DNA from: Massospora cicadina
Lineage: Eukaryota; Entomophthoromycota; Entomophthoromycetes; Entomophthorales; Entomophthoraceae
Assembly: GCA_022478985.1 (NCBI GenBank)
Contig: JAKSZP010013532.1
Location: 1-64,000, forward strand
Direction of reading: 5' to 3'
Length of the DNA stretch: 64,000 nt
Part shown: in pieces, positions 46,436 through 55,919 of the stretch
How the letters are laid out: every line of letters begins with the position of its first letter
How positions within the stretch are numbered: the first letter of the stretch is position 1
Position numbers and translations under genes: made by a program
Notes under the pieces: generated by a model
What the model was told of the DNA's origin: nothing
The model's database searches: none
What the model saw: the letters and a program-made list of their open reading frames with translations, nothing else

Positions 46436-47024
46436 GGGCGGATTTTCAGAGTCTTACACAACTCCTCCCAAAAGACAGAGGTAAACTGGGGGCCCTGATC
46501 ACTCACTATTTCCTGGGGGACCCCATGAAGGGCGAACACATGGGTAATGAACAGTCTAGCCATCTGCGCCGCGGTGACTGTGGTCTGGCAAGGGATAAAG
46601 TGGGTTAACTTCGTAAAACGGTCCACCACCACCATGATAGCATCATAGCCATCAGAATTAGGTAACTCCACAACGAAATCAACTGATAGGGAAGTCCAAG
46701 GGCCCTCAGCCTTTTGGACTGGTACCAAAACCCTGCGAGAGGCTGCCGATTTGGTTTCATTTGGTTGCAGACTAGGCACTCTTTACAGTACCGGCCTACC
46801 TGAGCGGATAATCCCTTCCAATTGTAAGTGCAGCGGATAAGCTTAAGGGTCTTCGCCTTTCCTGGATGACCAACAGTAATTCCATCATGATGGTCCCAGA
46901 TGATTTCCAGGCGAGGTGGTCCATCAGGAACCCATAAGCGCCCCTGGATCCACACCATCTCATCCTTCACGTGATAACCTCTGGCAATATCCTCCTGATT
47001 CAAGGCGCTCTTTGCAAGGACCAT
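46387..47024 (-). pseudogene. Chromovirus K integrase core
   Basis: HHCC part: DHHDGITVGHPGKAKTLKLI, YCKECLVCNQMKPN. Catalytic core: SVDFVVELPNSDGYDAIMVV, VDRFTKLTHFIPCQTTVTAA, EIVSDQGPQFTSVFWEEL and TAYHPQLDGQTE, i.e. D, D and E positions in place. A single shift near 46700-46780 divides the HHCC part from the core. Confidence 0.9.
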
Positions 47025-47167
47025 AGTATATTCAGCTGAAAATGGCTGAAAAAGACCTCTTTTCTGAACATACCATATTCCTCCGCATTTTCTAGAGAAG
47101 AAAGCGCTGGCTTCTTGGCCAAGGGAGTGGGAAGTGGGGATGCAATCTGACCTGGCGGAATCATCAA

Positions 47168-48611
47168 CTAGGTATTGTGCATCTCAACCTCCTTGGGATC
47201 AGTAGCTAGGGCAGGGTTGCGGCTTAAGGCGACCGCCAACCCATTCTCCTTGCCCTTGGTGAACTCATAAGAAAACACAAATTGGGCAAGGGTCTCATGC
47301 CACTGGGTTTGCCGTGGGGTCAGGAAATGAGGTGCGCGGTAGTACAGCAAGGCGCGGTGGTCTGTACGTACATGGAATGGTTGGGTAGAGCCATGCAAGT
47401 GGTGACGCCAATAAGTCAACGCCTCCACCACTGCTAGTAACTTGTCATAAACAGCGTAATTCAACTCTGGCAAAGACATCTTCCTAGAAAAATATCTCAC
47501 CGGATGCTCTATTCCATCTTCACCTACTTGTAAAAGGGCTGCTTCTATGGCAAAGTTGGAGGCATCTGAAGCAACAATAAACTCTTTCTTTGGGTCGACA
47601 TGGCGAAGAACAGTAGTGGACAGCAACGTACACTTTACTTCTTGGAAGGCGTCCTCCAAAACGGAAGACCACTGTAGTACTTTTGCCCCACTCGCCTTAT
47701 ACAAAGGCGTGGCAACTTCAGAAAGGTTTGGGGTGAACTTCTTAAGGAACGTACACGTCCCCAAAAAACTTCTCAACTCCTTTACTGACGTTGGAGTGGG
47801 CCACTCACGAATCGCCTTCTCCTTGTCTGGAGTTATCATGTGTCCTTGGTCGAACACAACGTTTCCCAGAAACGTGACCTGGGACTTAAAGAACTCGCAC
47901 TTTGATATTTTCAACGTAAGGCAGGCTGCCTTTAACCGCTCCACCACCTGCCGAAGGTGACCTGCATGGGATTCCTGATCAGGGGAAAACACCAGGATAT
48001 CATCCATGTAAGCAACCGCGCATACCCTAACAGGTCCCCCAACGCTGCATCAATGCGGCGTTGGAAGATAGCAGGAGCATTCTTAAGCCCAAAGGGCATG
48101 ATCCAAAACTGGAAGATCCCTTTTTGGGTACAGAACGTGGTCAACCACTCTTGTCCCTTTTTAATCCAAATCTGATTGAACGCATTGAGGCAATCCAACT
48201 TGGAGAAGACTTCTCTACATAACGTTCAATCTGCGAATCCAAAGGGATGGGATGGAGGTCTAGTACAGTAACGTTGTTAAGGTTACCATAGTCTACGCAG
48301 GGGCTTAAGGTACCATCAGACTTCTACACGAAGAGTAAGGTGGAGCATACAGGGGAGGTACGCTGAAAAATCGCACCCTTAGCTAACTGTTCTTTCACCC
48401 ACTCATCCAACGCCTCTTCCTCCCGGACAGTTAAAGGGTAAATAGGAGAAGAGATACGCACTAGATTCACTGTGAGCTTGAAGTCACAATCAAACTCAGA
48501 GTGATCAGGGAGTGCGTTGGCAGATGTTGCATCAAAAGAGGATTCCAAACCACCCAAGCAAAAAGTATAGGGATTTCCACTGAGGGCTTCTGCATTGAGG
48601 CAAGGATACAA
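47168..48611 (-). pseudogene. Chromovirus K reverse transcriptase and RNase H
   Basis: RT N-terminus at 48324-48611 (IYPLTVREEEALDEWVKEQL), palm region at 47932-48198 (DCLNAFNQIWIKKGQEWLTT, MPFGLKNAPAIFQRR), catalytic YMDDILVFSPDQ and connection at 47168-48007, then RNase H (VASDASNFAIEAALLQVGED, DKLLAVVEALTYWRHHLHG, VRTDHRALLYY). The 279-aa last piece is continuous from YMDD through RNase H. Frameshifts lie near 48000 and 48200-48320. Confidence 0.9.
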
Positions 48612-49237
48612 GGGATACGGTGGGGCCAGTTGGGCAAGTCGCCTGGGGCATTTTCTTTGGACAAAGGCACAACAAATGTGCGACCATTCTTCATGGTGAG
48701 AGACAAGGTATTCTCCTTCTGGTTAGTTCTTACGTCAAACTTCCGCCACCATTTTACACCCAAAATGATAGGGAACAGGAGGTTTTTGATCGCACTGAAG
48801 TGATCAGACAAGTGGTACTTGGCAACCTGATAATCCACTGTTCCAATGATCTTCAGAGTGGGAATACCCTGGGACGCCCCTCCTCTATCCACATCACCTG
48901 GCAAGTAACTCAGACCAAGGTAGTCGGCTAAGTACTGGTCCATATAGTTTCCAGTAGCGCCAGTATCCACCAAAATAGTAGTGGTAAGTTTCCATAAAGG
49001 CGAGGAGAGGGTAGCAGTCAATAGAAAATACCCAGAATGGTCTTTATTTATGGAAGATAATGACAACAATTCACCAAAGTTCTCATTATCTAGCTCAAGC
49101 CTGCACACAGAATGGGTTTGGGAATCAAAAAAGGGGGTGGGATATTTGGCCACTCTTAATACTGAGGCCACATACCCCACCATGCCTTCTGCAGGTGCAT
49201 ATACTTGATTATATCTGAAACGAAATTCCTTCTCCAC
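48467..49237 (-). pseudogene. Chromovirus K protease region
   Basis: 256-aa open frame. Contains TTILVDTGATGNYMDQYLAD, the aspartic protease active-site motif, then LKIIGTVDYQVAKYHLSDHF, and ILGVKWWRKFDVRTNQKENT, the usual stretch between protease and RT (resembling I-L-G-x-x-W). It opens directly after the gag frame (stop near 49241). Confidence 0.85.
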
Positions 49238-49240
49238 CTC

Positions 49241-49786
49241 CTAAGTGCCCCAGATCATGGTAGAGGTCAACCGTGGGTTCTCAGGGGTAATTTGATGCAC
49301 AGAAATAGAGTCCTCATCCAAGCCATATGACCAAACAAAAGAGTCAGAGATAGAGGCCAGGGTTTCATTATAAAACGCATTTTTAGACGCGAATGACCCT
49401 AACCCTGAAACTGTGATGGAATGCCCAACGTTATCCAAGGCCAACACCCCCAGGCCCATCTGCGCTGATTCCGCCGGCATTGTCTGAATGCGCTGGTGAT
49501 GAAAAATCTGTTTTTCAGAATGAAATTTAGTAATTTTGGTGGAAAGTTGGGGAATCACAACTTTCAGACATCGAAGTGTCTGACTCCACCAGGTATGAAC
49601 ATGAAGGGTGAATACTTTCCAGTTGGAGGCAACCAAAATAACGCCGAGTTGCTCCAACCTTCTGAAAAATGAGGAAACAGCGGTGCAGGTAATGAAAGCT
49701 GGAGCCCAAAGCTGATGGCCACTGTTTCCACTTTGGAAAATTTCCACGCGAAAAAGTTCTTGCACATAGGAAAAGGTGTTTGTCAT
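49241..49786 (-). CDS. Chromovirus K gag-like ORF starting at the LTR edge
   Basis: 181-aa open frame with ATG at 49786-49784, so the start codon overlaps the last six bases of the 5' LTR (ATGACA). Segments include FITCTAVSSFFRRLEQLGVI and WWSQTLRCLKVVIPQLS. Position between the LTR and protease makes it Gag by context, but no zinc knuckle or classic capsid motif is visible. It is offset from the LTR-coded frame 49527-50144 that runs through the same junction. Confidence 0.6.
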   Translation of the reverse strand: MTNTFSYVQELFRVEIFQSGNSGHQLWAPAFITCTAVSSFFRRLEQLGVILVASNWKVFTLHVHTWWSQTLRCLKVVIPQLSTKITKFHSEKQIFHHQRIQTMPAESAQMGLGVLALDNVGHSITVSGLGSFASKNAFYNETLASISDSFVWSYGLDEDSISVHQITPENPRLTSTMIWGT

Positions 49787-50144
49787 CTAATATTAGGAGA
49801 GTATCTGTAACTCTCCGTTTCCCAGCATGTCGGTGCAGATCGCACAAGGCCAATACCAGGAAACCAGCCAATATAAGGGCAGCAGCTAGTGCCCCACAGA
49901 TGGTGCTGGAGCTGGAGCAGCTAACTGCAAAAGTGGTTATCCACAGTGGGAAACCTTCAATGAAAATGACAGGGTGCTGGTTGGGAGCAGTAGGGAGTGG
50001 CACAGGTTGGATGAAACCTGGGTGGCTCAACGGAGCACCGAAAGAAGGTCTTACTGTGGTTATGATCAATTGGTTAATATATTGCGAGACCTCCTTGAAG
50101 AGGTTCGCGCACAGGTTAACTGGAAATAACATAGAAATGTGCAA
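49527..50144 (-). CDS. Chromovirus K LTR-started ORF with transmembrane-like segment
   Basis: 205-aa open frame starting at 50144 inside the right LTR and crossing its end at 49781. It has a Pro-rich stretch (PVPLPTAPNQHPV), then a strongly hydrophobic helix (ICGALAAALILAGFLVLALC) followed by a basic segment (HRHAGKRR), as in a type II membrane anchor. The left LTR (44464-45045) codes a near-identical N-terminal region. After the LTR it is out of frame with the gag ORF at 49241-49786, so either a recent indel or a frameshift links them. Confidence 0.6.
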   Translation of the reverse strand: MHISMLFPVNLCANLFKEVSQYINQLIITTVRPSFGAPLSHPGFIQPVPLPTAPNQHPVIFIEGFPLWITTFAVSCSSSSTICGALAAALILAGFLVLALCDLHRHAGKRRVTDTLLILDDKHLFLCARTFSRGNFPKWKQWPSALGSSFHYLHRCFLIFQKVGATRRYFGCLQLESIHPSCSYLVESDTSMSESCDSPTFHQNY

Positions 50145-50642
50145 AAAATCGGGTTTTATTAAAATGGAAAGATGAACAACAAGGAATGTTAGTCAGGGGA
50201 AAATGTATTTAAGCTTGGATGGGGAAATTGGGGTTATGCCACAGTGGGCCCAAGAAGCGACTCGCCAATAGGGTGATACTTCCATCCAAGTTAGTAAAAT
50301 AGGCTGAAACTGACTTCACTCGAGTTAATAACTGAAGTTGAATCTGACCTGAGCGCGTTATTTCATAGCAGGAACAGGTTTTGAACTCTTGTTCCGAAAC
50401 TAAGAACACCAAAATCATCCACCTTAATTTGGTAAATAGTTCGTTTTAATGCGAATGCCTTGCTGCAAGGCTGGGCCTTAGGTTCCTCCTCCAGGCCAAC
50501 CTGAGCATACCTGGCCTGCACCCAGCGCTGGTCCATGGTATGCTTCAGGTCCGGAAGGGCCTGAAGTTTCACCTTTTGGGCTTTTGGCGCCCAGCCTTAT
50601 CTTTAGCATTTACCCCCACAATAATGTCATTGGTGCATGAAA
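49781..50642 (-). repeat. Chromovirus K, right (5') LTR, 862 bp
   Basis: TGTCA start; end is TGAAA, with one base changed relative to the TGACA of the left LTR. Followed at once by the TGATC duplication. Confidence 0.9.
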
Positions 50643-50647
50643 TGATC
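50643..50647. repeat. Right target-site duplication of chromovirus K
   Basis: TGATC; partner at 44687-44691. Confidence 0.8.
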
Positions 50648-51929
50648 ACTGTGAAATGATTTGGCGTTTGGCTGTGGGGTATAAAGTCAAGGGGGGTATT
50701 TGGCGTCCCATTCTGCATTAATGAACCACTCAATTTGCAGAGATGGTTCTTCAATGAACTTACCTGATTTGTCATTTTCAGCCAATAATTCCCATGGGTT
50801 TTGGTTGAATTGGATTGGGGAATCAGCGTACAGTTGAGGTTTGTTCAATTCATTTGAGGAAGTATGGGATCAAACTGGGATCCAATCAGATGCTTAATAG
50901 GAGAATTGTTTATGGCATTGGGGTGAGGAGGAGGCTGATTGGTGGCTGCAGGTACATCTGCAGCAACAGGCTTTGGGGTGGAGGAGGTAGGATTGTGCCC
51001 CATGCTGGAAATTGTACAGGGTGGGCAGCAGTTTGGAGGTCGGTGGATGAATTGCCTGATCTTCCTGAAGTGGTTGAGAAGGGGCACTTGCGTTTTGAGT
51101 GGTTTAACTCAAAACATGATGGACAGATCGTCTGCCCACCCTTGACGTGGGCTCAAAACGGATAGTCAGGCGCTGAGGGAATAACGGTGCATGGCAGAAT
51201 CGCCACCGCAATTCTATTAAATTCAGGGCTTATCATGGCATATGCCTGAGGCCCAACAAATCATGTGGCCCCATTTGGGACCACAAATTGTAAGATGGGG
51301 TTGGAGCCATAGGCTGCTAAACAATCCATCAGCTCCTGATGGAGCACTTCAGGGGGAGGTGGGTGGGCAGGCCAGAAAACTGGACCACCAAAGTGGTGTC
51401 CGCTGGGAGCAGAGTCCAAGTTGTGGGAGAGGGTGCCCTGGAATACCAGGGGCACAGTTGCTGCAGTGGCAGCATCAGCTTCGCAGGTGAAGCCAAGGTC
51501 GAAATACCCCTTGTAGGGGTGGAAATCAATGAAGCCGGCAAGTGTCATCACCACCTGTGCCATTTCAATAATGGCTTGGTCGTGGTATAAAAATAGTTTC
51601 CCATATTCAACCCTTAGGCTATAGCATTTTGCTCCAGGGGGAGCACTAGGGGGCAGCATGGTACTGCTTGGGTATGAGCAAGGTGGGCGTCTAGGTCTTT
51701 GGGAAGAACGAATTGGCCCATAGGTTTGGAATAACTGGGTGAACCAGTCCTAGCGCGTTTTTCTGCCGGATGGAAAATGGTGGGGGAGTTTTGCTGCTGC
51801 CCCATGCTGGAGCAGCTGGCAGAGAATCCGAGGAAATTGGAGCAAAACTACTATAGGTAAATTCAATTTGTTTTCTAAGTTTGTGTAATTTTGCTCAGAA
51901 AGTTATGCCAAGGGGAAAGAGAGTATATC
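50648..51929 (-). mobile_element. Type III LINE copy I, 5' part with ORF1
   Basis: Minus strand. The leader from 51929 begins GATATACTCTCTTTCCCC-like. ORF1 starts near 51805 (MGQQQNSPTIFHPAEKRART), continues with CYSLRVEYGKLFLYHDQAII and LMDCLAAYGSNPILQFVVPN (51261-51659), a CCHC knuckle CPSCFELNHSKRKC near 51095-51140, and a Pro/Ala-rich region. With J and K removed, the whole element is only about 1.9 kb, and no endonuclease or RT is visible. Confidence 0.75.
51261..51659 (-). pseudogene. LINE I ORF1 gag-like domain
   Basis: 132-aa open frame. YSLRVEYGKLFLYHDQAIIE, FIDFHPYKGYFDLGFTCEAD and LMDCLAAYGSNPILQFVVPN are shared in order with copies N and M. The pattern (domain of beta-alpha type, then CCHC knuckle) is like ORF1 of type I and II, where VCVYLDIQKTALWEKF and GWLDLGF occupy similar places, so all three may be one ORF1 superfamily. 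It is broken before the knuckle. Confidence 0.7.
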
Positions 51930-52189
51930 CTGATCCCATTTGGCACACCTGATAGTTAATCACTACCAGATTCCCCTATTTCGTCAGCAACTCCACCTGA
52001 TGAGATCTTAAGCATTTGTCTGGATTGATCCCCAATGGATACAACCAAGCAAATATCTTAAAACCCCCAAACATAGTTACTCTAAAATTAGTGTCAACTG
52101 ATTTCAATCCACCATGCATTAGGAAATTATTCCCTAGCGATTCCTGGTAATCTAGCAGGCTGGGAATATGGGTAAAATTTTCCAACACA
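51930..52189 (-). repeat. Element H, right LTR, second part
   Basis: Resumes the H LTR after LINE I. CACCTGATAGTTAATCACTA and the sequence to CCAACACA match 34592-34831. Its first 16 bases (51930-51945) are the right-hand target duplication of LINE I. Confidence 0.85.
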
Positions 52190-52595
52190 CATGCTGACTA
52201 CATCCTGCAGTTTGTGGTTTCAAAAGGTGGCAGAAGCCTTGTAGGGACTCTCGCCTCTGTGACAATCCACCCCTACCACTGAGATAACCATATTACCATT
52301 ACCCCCACACTGTGATCTGATCTGCCGGACCATCCTTTCTTGCCCACATGGAGAATGTCTGCATTGTCTGACCTTTGTGCTTTGGACTTGTCATCTATAG
52401 TAAGGATGTCCTTCCATTGCCTCTGTCATAGCCTCCACCCCTCCTTCCTCCAGTGATCGCCCTCCTGCCACTATAGCGGAATTCTATAAGTGTGGATCCA
52501 TCCTCACTACTCCTCCTATCTCAAAAGATGCAGGCGTAGCCCTGCTGCAATTGGCGTTGTAGCATTAATACAGCTAGCACAGGTAATTTTTACAC
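52190..52595 (+). mobile_element. Type III LINE copy M, second part
   Basis: Plus-strand YILQFVVSKGGRSLVGTLAS matches the ILQFVV block of copies I and N, and near 52350-52400 the PLCFGL segment corresponds to the decayed CCHC knuckle. It continues M from 33708, showing that element H went into this LINE. The right edge is uncertain. Confidence 0.65.
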
Positions 52596-53023
52596 TAAAA
52601 TAACAAGTAATCCGTATGAGAACAGAACCCTGAGAAAAAAATTATAATCCTAAGCTTATTGTTATGCGTTTTTTAGGGAATCATAATGAACCACACTGTA
52701 GTATCTAGTACTGACAATGGTGGAGGGCACATAGGTGAGGATTTTCTTCATCTGTGCTGGCTTTAGCAACAAACAATTAAAAGTCAAAAAATCACTTGAC
52801 AATCATAATCCATTCTTTTTAATCCTATTCAAGTCCCAGGTTCCTATTGGCACCATTTTTAGGATATTGGATGCTTGCATGATTGGTTGAATAAAATGGA
52901 AATAATTAAACCAAATAGTGATTATTGTATGCCTTTGGGGGAAAAGGCCAAGTATATTAAGCTTGTATTTATGACACATCTCAGCGGAGTAACTGATATA
53001 GAGTAATAATAAATAATAAATAT

Positions 53024-53075
53024 AAAATGTGATTTGGATGGGACCATCTAGTACTAAAAAAAATGTGATTTGGAT
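53024..53075 (+). repeat. Micro-retroposon copy 3 with target duplication
   Basis: AAAATGTGATTTGGAT occurs at 53024-53039 and 53060-53075. Between them is GGGACCATCTAGTACTAAAA (53040-53059), or up to four more A's depending on how the A-run is shared. The 13-nt core is identical to copies 1 and 2; here it is preceded by GGG. Confidence 0.85.
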
Positions 53076-53158
53076 AGCACAGCCATGATGTGAGGTAAAT
53101 TGAAATATTAATGAATTAAAAGAAGCGCCAGTGAGGAGGCGAAATATTGATTGTAACC

Positions 53159-53170
53159 TTTAATACTGCC
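53159..53170. repeat. Left target-site duplication of LINE D
   Basis: TTTAATACTGCC, identical to 63739-63750; with one mismatch it extends to 16 bp (AACCTTTAATACTGCC against AACATTTAATACTGCC). Confidence 0.85.
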
Positions 53171-53205
53171 GGAGTTTCTTTCCAATTACTATCACTTTTA
53201 GTAAT

Positions 53206-54380
53206 ATGATTAAATTCAAACAGCATAATTTGATAATCAACACCAGGCGAATAAGTTTGAATAATAAGGTAAAGAGCTGGACGAACGCGGTAAAGGGCAG
53301 CGGACCCAGACCTGCACCACCCAAAGGTGCCAAGCGCACAGGTACAAATGAAAATCTCAGCAAAAATAAAAAACCCAAGGTGGCACCTCCCATGGGTTTT
53401 GTCAATTTTTTGGTAAAATACTGTAGCAATTTGGAAGTATCCCAATTGCAACCACTGTCATTGGTGGAACATGGGATACAAGTTTTTCTGGGCGTAGAAA
53501 CACTGACAATGTGGGAAAAGTTCAGCAAAGCACAACATAAATTTTTCCTGCATGCGGTGTACTTAACAACCCATACTATCTGCAGAGGTTGGGTAGATCT
53601 TGGGTTTAAAACCGCGGAAGAAGTAAAAAAAGCAGCAAAGGTCAGAGTGGTACTCGACCCTCCTGATGGACAGCATTTGGTCCTGACCAAATGCACCCAT
53701 TGGACTGAATCCAAGGACATTTTCATAATTCTTGACTATCTTCTGACCACACTGGCGCGCACAGTAGTTGAAAGACATCTCTGAGAAGGCTTGGAAGCCT
53801 ATGGAGAAATTAAACAATTTGAAATGCAATGGTTCCAGCTGATCTGACCCTTAGCATGGGGAAGGCAATAGCAATAATTTCACCAAACCAGGATTTAGTA
53901 GAGGATATTACAAAAATTTCCCACATCGCATCCTTCACAATTGATGGGAAAAAATCCCAGCTGTTCCATGCAACAGTGGAAAGTGCACCTCCCATTTGCA
54001 ACCACTGCCAGGCCTTTGGTTACAAGATTCATGCTTTCCCCCATAAAAGAAGGCCTGAGAGAAATGGAATTTTGTGAGGAGGAAATGGGTGAAGATGACC
54101 CAGAATATGCCAAAATCACAGAGACCACACAAGCCTTAAACTGGGGAGAACACGGGCAATATAAAATTATTAACCTTTTCCTCAAAAGAATGAAAAATGG
54201 TTAAACAAACTCACAAGCTGGCCACGGCCAAGGCAAAGGCCTCAGCGGAATCAACCATATTGCCAGAGCAGATCCAGAAAGACATGGAGGAATTTGAGTC
54301 CATGAACCAATCAGGTCCCATGGAAAACCATACACCCAATCTGACCAGTTTAAATTCAGTGGAACCCGATTTATAAATGA
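53206..54380 (+). pseudogene. LINE D ORF1 (gag-like)
   Basis: First frame 53206-53784, with GIQVFLGVETLTMWEKFSKA, GWVDLGFKTAEEVKKAAKVR, THWTESKDIFIILDYLL; then 53829-54077 and 53941-54204 in other frames, with SAPPICNHCQAFGYKIHAF (knuckle C-x2-C-x4-(K)...; final Cys replaced by Phe). Acidic and basic segments follow to about 54380. Domain order equals that of type I ORF1. ATG at 53206 depends on an ATT/ATG reading of the leader and is uncertain. Confidence 0.78.
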
Positions 54381-54689
54381 ATGCAGCAAAATTGGGGTTC
54401 AGTGCACCCCCAGAAATTGCAGAATTTAACCCAATTGGTAAGGAAAATTAACAATGGAATGTGCAAGAAAATAATGTGGTCAGTAAAAATCTATAAGTGC
54501 ACCGCAATAACATATTGAAACCAAGCAAAGCCAAGAGAGGAGCGAAAACTGTGGCGATAAAAGGGGAAGAATACACCCCAACTCCTACTCATGGTTATGC
54601 TCTAAGCAGAAGAGGTGCAGTGGAGAGCAATGTGAGCAAGGGAGTAGGGCTGGGGGCCCTGCTAACTGCTCCTGAGGCGCATCGGGTGT

Positions 54690-55664
54690 CTCATTAGAGA
54701 TAAGGACGCTGAATATAGTGGGACTCAAGGACTTAATGTACCAGGCCAAGAAGTTGAGTCTCCTACAAAGCCTACCTGTGGATATTCTGGCGGTGCAGGA
54801 AACCCACTGTCCACAGGGAGAGGAGGAGGCATGAGAAAAAATGCTCCTCCCAACAGTATTGTTTTGGTCACTCCACTGTGGGTGATAGTACGCACAAACC
54901 AAAACTTTAAATTTATTAATTTAAATTTGTTCCTGGATGGCCGCATACTCACCGTAACCTTCTCATGGCACACTGAAGTGCACACAATAGCCAGTGTGTA
55001 TGCCCCAAATGGTGCACATGACTAAAGAGAAAATCTAACATCACTAACACAACTAAATCTACCAGCAAATACTTTCATAATGGGAGACATGAACTGCTGG
55101 ATTAACCCAGAGATGGACTGATGGCCATACACAATGGAGATACCACAAGGGCAAGTGGAACACCGAGAACTAAAGGCCACCCTGGGAATATATGATCCAC
55201 TGTTAAAAAGGCAACCCCTGATACAAAACATAACACACCCACATGTACACAATGGTACACTTGTCTCTATGTCAAGGATAGACCTAATACTCGCACCAAT
55301 AATTTTCTGTCACCAAATTCAAAAATTTAAAACTGCAAAAATCAAATTCTCTAACCATTGGCTTGTTTTGGCGTCTTACAAACTGGCGGAACCAAGTACC
55401 CAAGCACCCAGATGGTGCAGAATATGCCCAGAATGTTTAGCTGACTCAGAATTTCAATCCTGGATGGAGGAAATATCCTCAACCCAGGATTTTCAAAAAC
55501 TTTTTTGCTCAGACTCACTAACCACCTGGGAAAACTTCAAAAAATCAACAACCCAACAAATTAAACATACATCATTTAGAAGACACAGGGCAGTTTCAGC
55601 CATTATCAAACACACATTGGCTGAAATTGACCATCTAGAAAACAATGTACCAAGAATGAGATAA
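54690..55664 (+). pseudogene. LINE D endonuclease
   Basis: AP-type endonuclease in pieces: the VLVTPLWVIVRTNQNFKF-like region and HTIASVYAPNGAHD (54831-55025), GDMNCWINPEMD (about 55085), then a 176-aa frame from 55134 with ATLGIYDPLLKRQPLIQNIT, MSRIDLILAPIIFCHQIQKF and IKFSNHWLVLASYKL, where the catalytic S-D-H reads S-N-H. It would nick the target DNA; the lost Asp suggests inactivity. Confidence 0.78.
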
Positions 55665-55919
55665 AGCCATGGATGGTGTTGTAAATGGGCGGAAGTTTCT
55701 GCTCAGCTAAACACCTTGATCCGTGATCACCAACACCAAGTTGGAGTCCAAAATAAAGGTAAAAACATAAGAGACAAAGAAACTTACTTGAGTTACTTTT
55801 TCCACCAATTCCACACCAGGAAAAATATGATAGCTTGTACACAGGTCCATCTACTGGAAAAATCCATAGCAGAAACACCTGAAGAAGTTTTGACCAAAGT
55901 GCACAGGTTTTAAATAAAA

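Larger units (their letters stand above)
44692..50642 (-). mobile_element. Ty3/gypsy chromovirus K, complete
   Basis: 5951 bp, LTRs of 854 and 862 bp, 5-bp target duplication TGATC. Gag, protease, RT, RNase H, integrase and chromodomain on the minus strand. Purine tract (minus-strand GGGAGGAGAGGGTAA, 45546-45560) next to the left LTR. It is a different family from F and J: its RT has YMDD and a DTGA protease. It is inserted in ORF1 of LINE I. Confidence 0.95.
33709..52189 (-). mobile_element. LTR element H, non-autonomous, heavily invaded
   Basis: Two 1.1-kb LTRs enclose about 2.9 kb (34832-37757). The right LTR is itself split by LINE I (38634-51929). Orientation is minus: the purine tract lies next to the left LTR, and a TGG-starting primer site (minus-strand TTGGTGATCACAAC, ending at 37757) lies 2-3 nt from the right LTR. 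No protease, RT or integrase is recognisable inside, so it looks like a large non-autonomous (LARD-like) element. Its target is LINE M. Confidence 0.8.
52596..53170. other. AT-rich spacer before LINE D
   Basis: No gene recognised. It holds micro-retroposon copy 3 (53024-53075) and the left target duplication of LINE D (53159-53170). Confidence 0.5.

Noticed and set aside
44464..50144. Near-identical 193- and 205-aa proteins as a duplicated host membrane-protein gene
   Set aside because: Both lie in and across the two LTRs of element K, so the duplication is the LTR pair itself.
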